From Semisulcospira habei (Eukaryota > Mollusca > Gastropoda > Semisulcospiridae), in the NCBI GenBank assembly GCA_036245525.1, contig BTPG01000004.1, forward strand, positions 50,875,758-50,939,757: a stretch of 64,000 nucleotides of DNA, read 5' to 3'. Within the stretch, counting starts at the first letter, position 1, and each line of letters begins with the position of its first letter. This document shows positions 34,306-45,179 of the stretch, in pieces. Both the position numbers and the translations under genes were made by a program. The notes below the pieces were generated by a model that saw nothing but the letters and a program-made list of their open reading frames with translations, had not been told where the DNA came from and ran no database searches.

Positions 34306-34308
34306 GTC

Positions 34309-34525
34309 TTGACACCATAGGCACCAATCGAACGAGGTTTTACTAAATGCAAATATCGCTGCGCCACCGCGTGCGCAACCGACTGCCCCTAGCTCAAAGG
34401 CACATTTTTATTTGTCATTTTTATTTTTTAATGAGCCTGTGAGGGAGCAGTCGGTTACGTCGCACGGCGGTGCCGCCGGCAGCGGTATTTGCATTTAGTA
34501 AAACCGTTGGCCTCGATCGACATTG
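34309..34525. mobile_element. Foldback element with ~70-80-bp inverted arms
   Basis: GAGGTTTTACTAAATGCAAA...AACCGACTGC is mirrored by GCAGTCGGTTACG...TTTGCATTTAGTAAAACC. Non-coding. Confidence 0.75.
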
Positions 34526-34548
34526 AGGTGCCTATTCTTGAGACATAA

Positions 34549-34950
34549 AGAGGGGGGGGGGGGGGGGGCGGGGTTTCCAACTTTTTGTTTGGGCCCTTCA
34601 ACTTGATATATAAAAGGCCTCCCCGACGCTAGACTTTGTTTCCAAAACTGAATTCGAAAAGCGGGGAGGTGGGGGGGTGGGGTGGGGGGGGGGGGGGGCA
34701 GGGGGTAGGCGGGGAGAGGGGGGGGGGGGAAGAGATAGAGCGTGCGTGTTAAGGCTCTCACCATTCGCCAAAATATGAAACGACGGGGGTGTCCAAACAC
34801 CCCCCTTCCCCCCCAAAAAAAAAAAAAAAAAAAAGGGGGGGGGGGGTTCCAAATACCACAAAAGGGACTTTGTCATAGCGTTTTAAAGAATTTTGGGTCG
34901 GGGGGGGGGGGGATCCGGAACCCCTGTAACCCCCCACCCCCCCAAATCAG
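34549..34950. other. Cluster of G and C homopolymer runs
   Basis: G-rich runs (34550-34570, 34660-34735, 34836-34847, 34900-34912) and C runs. There is no coding signal; several could form G-quadruplexes or be inaccurate in length. Confidence 0.6.
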
Positions 34951-35137
34951 GCGATTGAACTGTATAATCTTGCTGGTCTGTGATTTTGGACCTTTCGGAT
35001 TTCACCTGTAAGGTTCAAACTCACGGACTAGCACACATATCAACTTGCCCCCATGGCGTCAACTGCCGGAGTTGACCCGGCTTTGGCCCGAGTACTGTCG
35101 GATACTACGATACTGCAACGGCCGCCGGCTGCGCGCT

Positions 35138-35356
35138 CTTTACCCCTTGTAGCCCCAAGGTCCCATTTCTGAAATGTTGGAGGTGTTGCCTAATGACTAT
35201 GTACCAGTTGCAGGAGATTAATTGACCATGATAATTCAAGGGTAGTGCCAGATTAGTTTGGCGCCTGAAGGCGCCAAGCTGATCTGGCACTACCCTTGAA
35301 TTATAGTCATGGTCAATCAATCTCCTGCTGTAGGGACTTGGGGCTAAATGAATTAA
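35138..35356. mobile_element. TTAA palindrome MITE, family B
   Basis: Left end TTTACCCCTTGTAGCCCCAA, right end TTGGGGCTAAATGAATTAA, and the core hairpin with ATAATTCAAGGGTAGTGCC arms. Confidence 0.85.
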
Positions 35357-35550
35357 CGTATAAATGCTTCCTGTACACCTTTTGTGCAGTATTATTGTGA
35401 GACACACTAAGAATATTTATAACAGAGATATTACTAGTTGCAATGCGAGTTCAGTAGGGCAGTTTTGCCAGTGGTTCTTTTCGCCTCAGTCGAGTGTCCG
35501 ATCAGGGAGTTTATTTCGGAGATCAAAGTCATTTGACTGAGACCTGACAC

Positions 35551-35583
<33 letters not shown>
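35551..35583. repeat. Poly(C) run (~33)
   Basis: Uninterrupted C tract; its length may be unreliable. Confidence 0.95.
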
Positions 35584-35584
<1 letters not shown>

Positions 35585-35765
35585 CTCTAGTTTTCCTTAC
35601 TTCTTCGGCTCTTACCAACACTGATGATACTGTAGCGACTGCCGGTTTGAATGTGCGTACTCCTGTGATCGTTCAGGTGAATATTTTGTTTAAAATATTC
35701 AGACTTGGAAATAACTATATATTTTTCCCCCATTTGGACATACTACAGACAAGGGGATAATTAGA

Positions 35766-38700
35766 CATGCCCCGCGGCAAGTGCATCGTTTTTTTTTTTT
35801 ATATCAGTCTACAATATTTACGCATGTTCTTTGGTAGTAATAGGCTTGCAGACATTTCAGTTTAAGCGTATTATACATGCAAGTTGTTGAATTATGACTC
35901 CAATGGTCAACCGATACGCGGCGTAGCCTCAGTGGTACAGGCCACGGACCACAGTGGTGTTTCCGTACTGTCCAGTCTCTTAGCCTTAGTCAATCCCAGT
36001 CATCCCCTAATTGTTCAATTCCCTAAAAAGCACTACCGCCCACCAGCTGCACATTTGCCATGCATAAAATACCAAAAAAAACAGCACATGACCCGTCTCA
36101 TTTCTTGGCTATGAAACTGGTTCCTTACCAACCCCACACCCAAGCACAGCTGAAATCAGCGTGCCCCTCAAATCACTACGCCAAAGGCAACTCAACATAG
36201 GCCCACAAATGTCCACTGGATAAGCTCAGGATGGTATGAATCAAAGCACCAAACATGTCTCCTCTCAGCTAACCACAAATTTCCAGCAAATTCCCACATT
36301 CAGCCCAACTGCAAATTTTCAAACAAGGCAAAAATTATTTTTAAAAACACGGGACCTCTTACTGCCTGAACTTCCCAATTTAAATGTATACCGTGACCTG
36401 TCAGAGACACTTGTCCCACCTGAACACCATTCAATCTGCTATCAGTGCAACCCTTAGACAATAGCTAAGTCAAATCCAAAGTGACACCCTTGAACGTTGC
36501 TGCATCTTTAAGTTATGGCCCATTATGTGAAGTGCCTTGATGTGGCGTTCACAACGCTGCTGACGTGTTGGATCATGCATATCTGATGCCATGAAAAACA
36601 GCCTAGATATGGTCAGAATGCCTCCAAAATTGGCATGTACATCAAGTAATATATCTGATTTTCAGAAATGTTGCATTTGAGACACAGGCACATGAAAGTG
36701 GTTTTTTTCATATTTTTCCATTGCCTACCCCCCTACTTTTTCTGTTTTTCCAAGTTTACACACGCATGCAATACAGTCAAACTGACTTCTGGTGGGCTGG
36801 ACAACTTAAAACAGTTACCATGACACTGACACTGATGAAAAATGAGCTTTCAGACCCAAGGCCATTTCCTTGTGTATCTTAGGGCAGCCCAAAAGACAAC
36901 ACCCAGGCATCCTCATTGACCCTGTTGTCTGGTGACAACAAGCTGGAAGAGGCCTGTAACCAGCTGCCATGCCCTATGTGCTGCTGGCAATCTTTCCCTA
37001 GGCAAAAGGGGTCATGAAACAGCTCTGCAATTTAAACATTAAGTCTACTGAGCTATCCCACAGGAAAAAGACTACACAAAACAACCAAAACTATGCTACG
37101 CGGGACACGCCGCATACACTAATTAGTGTCTGGACTGCTGATTTAGGAGGTAGCATAGAAAAATGGTTATGTACAGTTCATTTTTATATAAAACACACTT
37201 GTCAGAGTCTCAAAACACCTCAGCTCATCTTGCAGATGTAGTAGGCATGTGTGTGCCAAACTTGTCAACACTCCTGTAAAACCCTGTACTGGTGCCTGCA
37301 ACTGCTGGTCCCATAACAATGCACTCAAATGAGCTTTACTCAGTGTACAAGTGCTTGTGTTTGGCTTAGAATAGACACCAGAGACATCCCTCATGACAAT
37401 TACAGCAGAATGACACCTCAGATGCAACCAGTGTAGCAGTACCATGCAAAATAACACTTCTGCAGGTCACATTATTTTGGCCGCTTATTTCACTCTGAGG
37501 TCAGCTGTCTGATGAAATGCACATGCTAACACTGTTTCATTGTAGTTTTTATCTTAACCTTTGACCTTAAGCCCCCCCCCCCCCCTCCCCTCCCCCCCCC
37601 CCCCCTCCCGGCCTCCAACCCAAACCCCTGCCCACCCCACCCTACACCCACCCCACACAACTTCAAAAACTGAAAGAGTGAATTTTTTTTTACCCATTTA
37701 TCAAACTGAACACCCCAAACCCCACCCCTTTCAAGGTCAAGGTCAAAGGTCACAGCTCATGGTCGAAGGAAAGACTCATGACTACCTGTAAGACAAAAAA
37801 TAAATGAGCAAACACACTAAACCTAGCTCACAGTGCAGGTAAACAGGGTGTTGCCATGCAAAACATGCCAAAACGCCTATAAAACTGCATGCACAGCGAT
37901 TTTTTGGCAAAATTTCAAATTTTTCATGATTTTTTTACTTTTCCAACTGCAACCATCCAAACTCATTGATCTGGTTACACTAAACCAGTTTCCGGTCTAT
38001 GTCACATATGGCATGTGGTGCACCTGACAGGCCACGGACCACAGTGGTGTTTCCGTACTGTCCAGTCTCTTAGCCTTAGTCAATCCCAGTCATCCCCTAA
38101 TTGTTCAATTCCCTAAAAAGCACTACCGCCCACCAGCTGCACATTTGCCATGCATAAAATACCAAAAAAAACAGCACATGACCCGTCTCATTTCTTGGCT
38201 ATGAAACTGGTTCCTTACCAACCCCACACCCAAGCACAGCTGAAATCAGCGTGCCCCTCAAATCACTACGCCAAAGGCAACTCAACATAGGCCCACAAAT
38301 GTCCACTGGATAAGCTCAGGATGGTATGAATCAAAGCACCAAACATGTCTCCTCTCAGCTAACCACAAATTTCCAGCAAATTCCCACATTCAGCCCAACT
38401 GCAAATTTTCAAACAAGGCAAAAATTATTTTTAAAAACACGGGACCTTGCACTGCCTGAACTTCCCAATTTAAATGTATACCGTGACCTACAGGCATGCA
38501 ACACAATGACGTTCAGTCTCGGGCATCTTGATTTGACTGACGTCGCAGTGCCAGATTACTACCATGAACGTGACGTTTAGTTCAGTGTTGACTGACAAAG
38601 TTTCACTGATATAGGCTCTGCTAAATTCACGTTTCTTGCTTGCGACTGAAATTTCAGTGTGTCAGTGCCGGAATAAAAACCTACTACTACTACTATGACT

Positions 38701-38835
38701 CCGATTACTATAATACGCTTTAAAATGTCTGCAAGCCTATAACCAAAGAACATGCGTAAATAACTGTAGACTGATCATAAACGATGCCTGCTCAGAGATG
38801 CCGGCAGCCACTGACTCAGTTCAGTGCGGGGCATG
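35766..38835. mobile_element. Inverted-repeat unit that hosts the LTR-like element
   Basis: 35766-35905 and 38696-38835 are imperfect inverted copies (for example ACGCATGTTCTTTGG and TAGGCTTGCAGACATTT on the left, their complements on the right). The arms are about 140 bp. Almost all the space between them is the LTR-like element, so the unit without it was short and MITE-like. Confidence 0.7.
35937..38489. mobile_element. LTR-like element with 463-bp direct terminal repeats
   Basis: 35937-36399 and 38027-38489 have the same length and differ by only a few bases, so the insertion is young. Repeat ends are near-inverted (AGGCCACGG and CCGTGACCT). ACAGG follows the right copy and matches the start of the left one, a possible target duplication. 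The 1.6-kb interior holds C runs and short frames but no gag, protease, reverse transcriptase or integrase motif. It is probably non-autonomous. Confidence 0.75.
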
Positions 38836-38849
38836 ACACAGTCTCAGTG

Positions 38850-39680
38850 ATCTCGGCCTTGTCCCGCAGTGTATGCGGTCCTAAGTGTATATATACATTT
38901 TACAAATTAAGTATGTTTGCCTAGGCTGATGTTTGCCGATGTTTTTTTTTTTTATGCATTCAGGACTCATCGTCATGGTTGTATATCCTTTGAGAAACCT
39001 TGTGACGCAAGGATGTCTTGGTGTTTCATATTGAGTCTAGCAGTCGGCAGTACTGACCGCCGCCGGTGCAGGAGTCTGTCGGCCGTCAAGTAGGTGAGAT
39101 GGCATGAGAAATTAATTAAAAACTAATGCATACAGGGGAAAAGGTGACTTTGCATTTGAACTTTCGAAAAGAAAAACTAAAACAACGGGAGAAAAAAATA
39201 AAACAGCGATAAAAGAAATAAACGTCAAAGGTCTTATAATGGCTGCGCGGAAAGTGAGCCATAGCGAAACCAGAAGCACGGGGAATAACTTTCCTTACCA
39301 AACATGGCCACCTGCATGTTTCACTTTCAGAAGCAGACGATAAATACGATAATGGTTAGATGTTTCGCAAAGCACAAGTGCAGATATTTGTGTCATGGTG
39401 CGTATACTTAGTTAACCATGCATTTATATTGTACAATTGTTTCGAATCTCTCGTACGATCGTAACACTTTTAGTTGTAACTTTCTTCTTCCTCTTCCAAT
39501 GTATCGGGCTCTAACGAATGTTAAGACTGCGACGATGCGTTCCGGGGTGCCATTAAAACTGTATACAGAGGGATGGGAGTGTTATTACAGGGCTGAGATG
39601 ACTGGCTGCTGGGTGGTATAGCAGACCAGTCGAGCTCTGAGTCTGAAGTCTTCAAGGGAGGGGTCATATGTGATGGATCT
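38850..39680. other. No gene or known repeat recognised
   Basis: Mixed-composition sequence with short frames only. A CTAT microsatellite begins at its right edge (39681-39696). Confidence 0.4.
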
Positions 39681-40420
39681 ATCTATCTATCTATATCTCC
39701 GTAGTCTTGCCGACCGTTGGGGCACAACTGATGACTTGGCAACCAGCTCCCTCCATTCCACTCTGTTCTCTGCCATTCTTAGCGTATCGCCCAGCCTCAA
39801 TCCTGTCCACTCTGAGATATTGACCTCCCATATTTTCCTCTGTCTTCCTCTCCTTCGTCCTCCTTGCACAGTGCCCTGCAGGATTGTTTTGGCAAGCCAT
39901 GTTGAACGCGTGACATGCCCATACCACTTCAGTTTGCGTTTTTTCACAATGGCTTGGTCTTCATAGGGCACGATGGCTTGCCTGATTCTGCTTCCAACTT
40001 CATCGTTCGTGATGTGATCTCTGTATGAAATGCCAAGCAGCCTTTGAAAACATCTCATTTCAGTGGCTCGTATCCTCCTTTCAAGGTCTGCTGTGAGGGT
40101 CCATGACTCGCAGGCATACAAGAACACTGAGATGACTAAGGAGCGTATCAGTCTGATGTTTCTTGGAGCAGAGTGTGATGTTTCTGTCCTTCCATATGGT
40201 CTTCAATCTTGTCAGTGCTGTTGTTGTCTGCGCAATCCTGGACAGTATTTCTGGTTTTGATCCCTCATCTGTCACAATGGCTCCTAAGTATTTGAATTTA
40301 TTAACTGTTTCCAGTTTTTGGCTTCCAATCATGATGTCAGTGCCAATGCCACTTGTGTTATTTATCATCAGTTTGGTCTTCTCTGCACTGATTTTCATCC
40401 CATACGCAATGGCTGTACTG
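39681..40420 (-). pseudogene. 3' fragment of an RTE-like LINE
   Basis: On the minus strand the end of a reverse transcriptase is readable in two frames: FKYLGAIVTDEGSKPEILSR near 40290, then after a frameshift LYACESWTL, CFQRLLGISYRDHI and KLKWYGHVTRS...RRRGRQRKIW. This C-terminal pattern is typical of RTE-type elements. Most of the 5' part, including the YADD motif, is absent. The fragment ends in an ATAG-type simple repeat. Confidence 0.8.
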
Positions 40421-40659
40421 TGATGGATATAGGTAGCCTATTCCACGCTGAGTTGGTGTGCCTAGGTGACATACACCAGCGGCGCTAGTGTTACTATTTT
40501 CGCACCTGACTCGTCGCTCAGACCGGTCCTGTGCACCAGATCGGTTTAAAGCGTGTGCTCTCTGCAACTGTAATGAGCAATCTCGGAGAAAAAATCACAA
40601 GACGTTTGATTGCTGCAAAATAAGATGAATAAAGAATAATCCTTTTTTTAATTTATGCA

Positions 40660-41640
40660 GTCCGGCAATTCAAATTCAAAAACTTTATTGTGTCAGTCTA
40701 GCCGACAAATTTTCTTTCGTTGGGATCACATGCGCGCGTACGGTTTTAGCCACATTATGACAATAGTGAAAAAAAAAAAAAAAAAAACCCCACTATATGA
40801 CCACAGTGTTAGTGGTATAGGAGTGAGTCTGCCACTTGCAAGATGCCACTGCGACATCTGAGGTGCAAGTTCCTCGACGGCATCAACAAGGAGAGAGAGA
40901 GATACGCTAGTTAACACACTCTTCATTTAGGAGACGGATGGCCAAGGGTACAAAGCTGCCCTTGTAGCATTTGGTTTTAACAAGAGGAGCCTTGAACCTA
41001 CGGCCAGACGGGAGCTTTTGAAGGTGCTTAGAAAGGCAGTGGGAAGTGTCGGCTGCCAGCCTCAGGCCCTTGCGTATCATTCTCATCCTGTAGAGGCTCT
41101 CCAACCTGCCCCCAATGATTTTCTCACTAAGTCTGATTATCTTATTCAGCTTCCTAAAGTTCTTCTCGCCCAGGGAGCCGAACCATGAGACAAAGGAGAA
41201 TGTAAGAAGGCTTTCTATAAAGCAGAGGTAGAACTGCCTGAGGATTTTGGGGCTCACATCAAAGGAGCAGAGTTTGCGCAGCATATACAGTCTCCCTTGG
41301 GCTTTCTTAAAGATGAGGTCTGTGTTGTCGGTGAAGGATCAATCAAGGTCCCTAGGTATTTGTAAACATCTGTGCTTGTGACAAAAGTGCCATCAATCAC
41401 CAGGGACTGAGGAGGTAGGAGTGGACTCCTGGAAGTTGGCCCACTGCCAGGCTTCCGAAAGTCGACAACCATCTCCTCAGTCTTGCCAACGTTCAACTGT
41501 AGATGGTTGTTATGACACCATGAGACAAACTGACCCACTTCTGCAAAATAGTCAGCATCTGAGTTTGACAGATGCATCCTTAAGCCAGCACCATGAAACA
41601 TTATATGATTTGGCAGATTTGAAACCCCATCTGCCTCTCT
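40660..41640 (-). pseudogene. 3' fragment of a CR1/Rex1-like LINE
   Basis: The minus strand encodes CHNNHLQLNVGKTEEMVVDF and VYKYLGTLID, then after a frameshift near 41.3 kb FYLCFIESLLTFSFVSWFGS and the end SFVPLAIRLLNE. A 3' UTR with AATAAAG (about 40685) and a TTGAATTTGAATTG tail follow. It is decayed. Confidence 0.8.
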
Positions 41641-41644
41641 GACT

Positions 41645-42412
41645 CGGCCAAAAACCTTGGCGTTATCCTCGATTCCTCTCTTTCCATGACCAGCTTCGTC
41701 TCCGCCTAAGCCCAGGCATGCTACTTCCACCTCCGCCGCATCAGTCAGATCAGAAAATACCTCACTACCGAAGCTGCCATCAAACTTGCTGTCTCTCTCA
41801 TCCTATCTCGCATCGACTACTGCAACTCTCTCCTTTCCGGCCTCCCTCACTCCACCACTTTCACTCTCCAGCGCGTCCAGAACAATGCCTCATCCTCAGA
41901 AAGAAAAAATCCGACCACATCACTCCCCTGCTCAAACTCCTTCACTGGCTTCCCATCCCCCAACGCATCCAATACAAGATTCTGTCTCTCAGCTACAAAT
42001 CCCTGAACAACTGCGCTCCCGCCTATCTCTCAAACTTACTTCACCCCTACACTCCGCCCCGCTCCGCCTCCGACCCTCTCCGTCTCCACATCCCCCGCTT
42101 CAAACTCAGCACTTTCGGCCCCCGCTCCTTCTCAGTATACGGTCCATCCACCTGGAACACTCTCCCACTCTCTCTCCATCAGAAACACTCTCTCTCCTCC
42201 TTCCAGTCCGCCCTCAAAACTCACCTCTTTCAACAGTTCTAGCACTATTATCTATACCACCACACTCCCCACCCTAAGCAGACTGTCGTAATGTATTTCA
42301 CTATTTGTGGTATGCGTTGTCTAAAGCGTGCGCGAGTTGTGAGTGCACGCTTAGAGTTATAGTTATTATAAGATAAGCGCATTATAAATCCCGTAATTAT
42401 TAATATTATTTT
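41645..42412 (+). pseudogene. 3' fragment of an L2/CR1-group LINE (family L)
   Basis: Frames encode CNSLLSGLPHSTTFTLQRVQ, DHITPLLKLLHWLPIPQRIQ and TFGPRSFSVYGPSTWNTLP and end near 42242. The 3' UTR has CTAAAGCGTGCGCGAGTTGT and AAGATAAGCGCATTATAAAT, then an ATT tail. It is very close to the minus-strand copy at 52437-53516. Its 5' edge meets the oppositely oriented fragment at about 41640. Confidence 0.85.
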
Positions 42413-42655
42413 GCAACATCAGCGGCGCTTTGCGGCAGAAAGCACCGTCGTGGCCATAGCTGTATGAGAGATGAGTGCACAACAATGGACTTGATTTAGG
42501 AATACGCAAGTTCTGAGGAGAATGAACAACCCCCCAGAGACCTATCTTTTTCCAGTAGGGACATACGCCCTCCAACATTTTATGCTGAAGGGGAGATCCG
42601 CTAAAACTGGAAACGAACCGTTTTTCGACTGCAATCACAATCTTCTGCGGGAACG

Positions 42656-42940
42656 TAAGAGACCACACTTCAAGTGCAGAAGCCTACCTGCGTGCGCAGT
42701 TCTGATGCACAGGACCTGTCTGAGTGAGTGGACAGATGCGAAAATCGCAGTAATGGCGTCACTGGTGCGTTTAACCTAGGTACAGATTGCAGTTACAAAC
42801 AGTGTGACGCTTAGAAATACCCTATAGCATGTATAAGACCACACTGAGGGTGTTGAAGCCTAATCGAGCGACCTGATAAGTGCAAATATCGCAGTAATGG
42901 CACCACTAGTGCATTTAACCTAGGTACAGGGCAAGATATA
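42656..42940. repeat. Two-copy tandem duplication (~144-bp period)
   Basis: ATCGCAGTAATGGC...TTTAACCTAGGTACAG occurs at 42744 and 42888. Upstream blocks AGACCACACTT/AGACCACACTGA and GAAGCCTA also repeat. It lies about 0.25 kb before the CSKMT-like exon. Confidence 0.75.
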
Positions 42941-43181
42941 CCAAATACTAAATGGTAGGAATTGGGGCCTCTGTCCTAGAGCCCAAAAGCTGAGGTCTGT
43001 TGGTGTTCGTCTTTTCACCCACCCCCTCACCTTTTTGCTCAGGTAATAATTTAGAAACCACTGGACCAATTTGTTTACAAATGTGACTCGTGCTTATCCA
43101 ATTTGATGAAAAATCATACTTCAGTAGTCTTCTTTGTTCACAGAATAAATCGCATTACTGAACAATGTCTTTCTCTTGCAG

Positions 43182-43831
43182 ATGGCAGACAAGAACGTCT
43201 GAGTAGCCGCCAGTACTGGAGGCAAAAATATACAGAATTAGAGAAGGAAGATGCTTTTGATTGGTTCCTGTCTCAGAGGACGTTATCAAACCTAGCTGAT
43301 CTAGCGCTGTCCAGCATAAATCCAATGAAACAGCCAACACTTGTGAATGTGCTTGATTTAGGTTGTGGCAAATCTCTTCTTCCTAAGTGTGTGTATGGGT
43401 GGAAACAGTTCCCTGTGGCTGTGTTTTGTTTGGATTATGTACAAGAGGCACTGAATTTTCAGTTGGACACAGTGAAGACAGCACCACCAGGCCATAGCGG
43501 AAACCATGTGTATGGTTTGTGTGCAAACGTGTGTCAGCTGCCTTTCAAATCGGGCTCTTTTAGTCTCATCACAGATAAAGGGACCATGGATGCTTTGCTC
43601 AAGAACTTTAAAGATGGAGCATCTCAAGCTAAGGAGATGTTGTCTGAGGTGCAGAGAGTGTTGCAAGATGGTGGAATATTTATGCAGATAACAGATGAAG
43701 ACCCTGACAGTCGTCTGTATTTTCTTGAAACAAACTCCCAACAATCCAAGTCAGGCCAGTGGACCTTTTCTGTGTTGATTGACGATGCCAACAAAAGGCA
43801 GGAATGTTTTCTGTACATGTTCCAAAAGTAG
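43182..43831 (+). CDS. CSKMT: CSKMT/METTL12-like protein-lysine methyltransferase, main exon
   Basis: This is a class-I SAM-dependent methyltransferase. In the family (METTL12), the enzyme trimethylates a lysine of mitochondrial citrate synthase. The frame is open from 43103, but TCTTTCTCTTGCAG at 43168-43181 marks the likely exon start; codon phase is G|AT. Counting from 43103, motif I LDLGCGK is at residues 84-90, acidic post-I residue D111, LITDKGTMDALL at 155-166, and ITDEDPDSRLYFLE at 196-209. The DKGT and DEDPD-RL-LE blocks are what separate this family from other methyltransferases. About 216 residues are encoded here, close to the mature human enzyme. The first exon, expected to hold a mitochondrial presequence, was not located. 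A poly(A) signal AATAAA is at 44124-44129. It is convergent with NEPRO. A related METTL13/EEF1AKMT4-type enzyme is the main alternative. Confidence 0.85.
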
Positions 43832-44302
43832 TCTGTGAAGATGTAAACATATAACAAATGTGTGTCGCAAATCTGTGTACACTTTTACTCTTGATGCAAC
43901 TGATTCTGAGTAACAGGCCCTTTGGCCAACAGGGGACTTGCTGGCCTGTGCAAGCAAAAAGTGCTGAGGCCAACCTCATCCACAGTTGGCCCGCACACAA
44001 CTGCATGCAGGCCAACTCAGAACTGTGGCCTACATCATCATGAGGAGTTTTTGCTCAGAAGGCATGGGTAAATGACAGTTGAAAGCAAGCGTAATGGTTG
44101 AGGAGAGCGAACTGATATTAAATAATAAAGTTTGGTGCAGAAACATACACAAAATGTAAATCTTTGGATGTGTGCATGCGCGTGTGCATGTGTGAGTTAG
44201 AGAGAGAGAAAGAAATGAAGAGTACATGCATCACAAAAACTACCCACTAACAACCAGACCCCAGGCACATGAACAAGTGTATACACACAGCTCATATCAC
44301 AC

Positions 44303-44340
44303 CCATACTTTATTACATAATCCATACTTTATTGCATAAC
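44303..44340 (-). promoter_or_regulatory. Duplicated poly(A) signal overlapping the NEPRO stop codon
   Basis: On the minus strand ATGCAATAAAGTATGG is followed at once by ATGTAATAAAGTATGG. The TAA of the first AATAAA is the NEPRO stop codon. The 3' UTR is therefore very short, or a later unseen signal is used. Confidence 0.6.
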
Positions 44341-45179
44341 AGATTTTCTTTTCACAGCTTTCCACTGCAGACGGAGAGCAGGTATGCTGCGCGCAGCTCT
44401 CCACAGTTTCTTGGTAGCTCTGGTCAGCAGCACATTTTCTGCATCTGTTGATTCAACACTGTCTATCTCCCTTTTGATAACAAGAAGATCAGGTAACACT
44501 TCTGAAGCTAAAGCCTCTGGAAGTTCAAACAGTTTTCCTTTGAGTTTGAACTGGCGTTTTCTTTTGATGGTTCTTAGAACTTTCGTCAGTTGTTGGCTGG
44601 ACAGAAGAAACTCTACAGACCTGCTTTCACTTGCTTGTTGAAGTTCTTCCCTTCTGATGTCATTATCACTTTGGGATTTTTTGGTTGCAAGTGTTTTCTG
44701 TCTTTTTGTTTGCTTTTTTGCAGTAGACTTCTTTACAATAGGAGATTTACAGGAATCAGTCTCTAAAGTCATCTGCTTTTTTCTTCGAGTTCTTGCCAGT
44801 GACATACTTCCCACATCTGAATGTTTCTCAGATTTTGCCTCTTTACCTTTCTTCTGCTTGTCAGGCAAAGATCTAGCTGCAGCCTTTTCAACCTTACTGA
44901 AGCCACTGGGTGATTTACTTTTTACCGATTTTAGTAACTTCAGAAGCTTGGTCCTGCCCATAATTACAAGTTTTTTTACTCGCGCATTGTTTCTTTTCCT
45001 CTCGGCTACTTGAGATCGCAGTTGCAGACTGGACAATGTTGCACCACACTTTCTCCGTTTTGCGTCCGCAAGGTGAGGAAAAACTGGTCTGAACTGTTTC
45101 AGAAGCTGCTGCAAATCTTGTATAGTTGAAGCACCTTCAATCCTTTCTTTCAACTGGTCAATCTGTTCCTGCGGATTTC
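44329..45179 (-). CDS. NEPRO: NEPRO exon 9 (terminal)
   Basis: Acceptor TTTGATTTTTAG precedes 45179. It opens NPQEQIDQLKERIEG and runs 282 codons to TAA. It contains a long Lys/Arg/Ser-rich disordered middle (KSKSPSGFSKVEKAAARS, KKSTAKKQTKRQKTLATKK) that reads as nuclear or nucleolar targeting sequence, then a more hydrophobic end (FELPEALASEVLPDLLVIKR). Confidence 0.85.

Noticed and set aside
36236..36457. Duplicated small frame in the LTR-like repeats (also 38326-38580)
   Set aside because: It is duplicated because the terminal repeats are; it is short and has no motif.
42522..42779. First exon of the CSKMT-like gene
   Set aside because: The frame needed to join at 43182 (phase 1) meets a stop shortly upstream of the donor-like site, so no coding exon could be supported.
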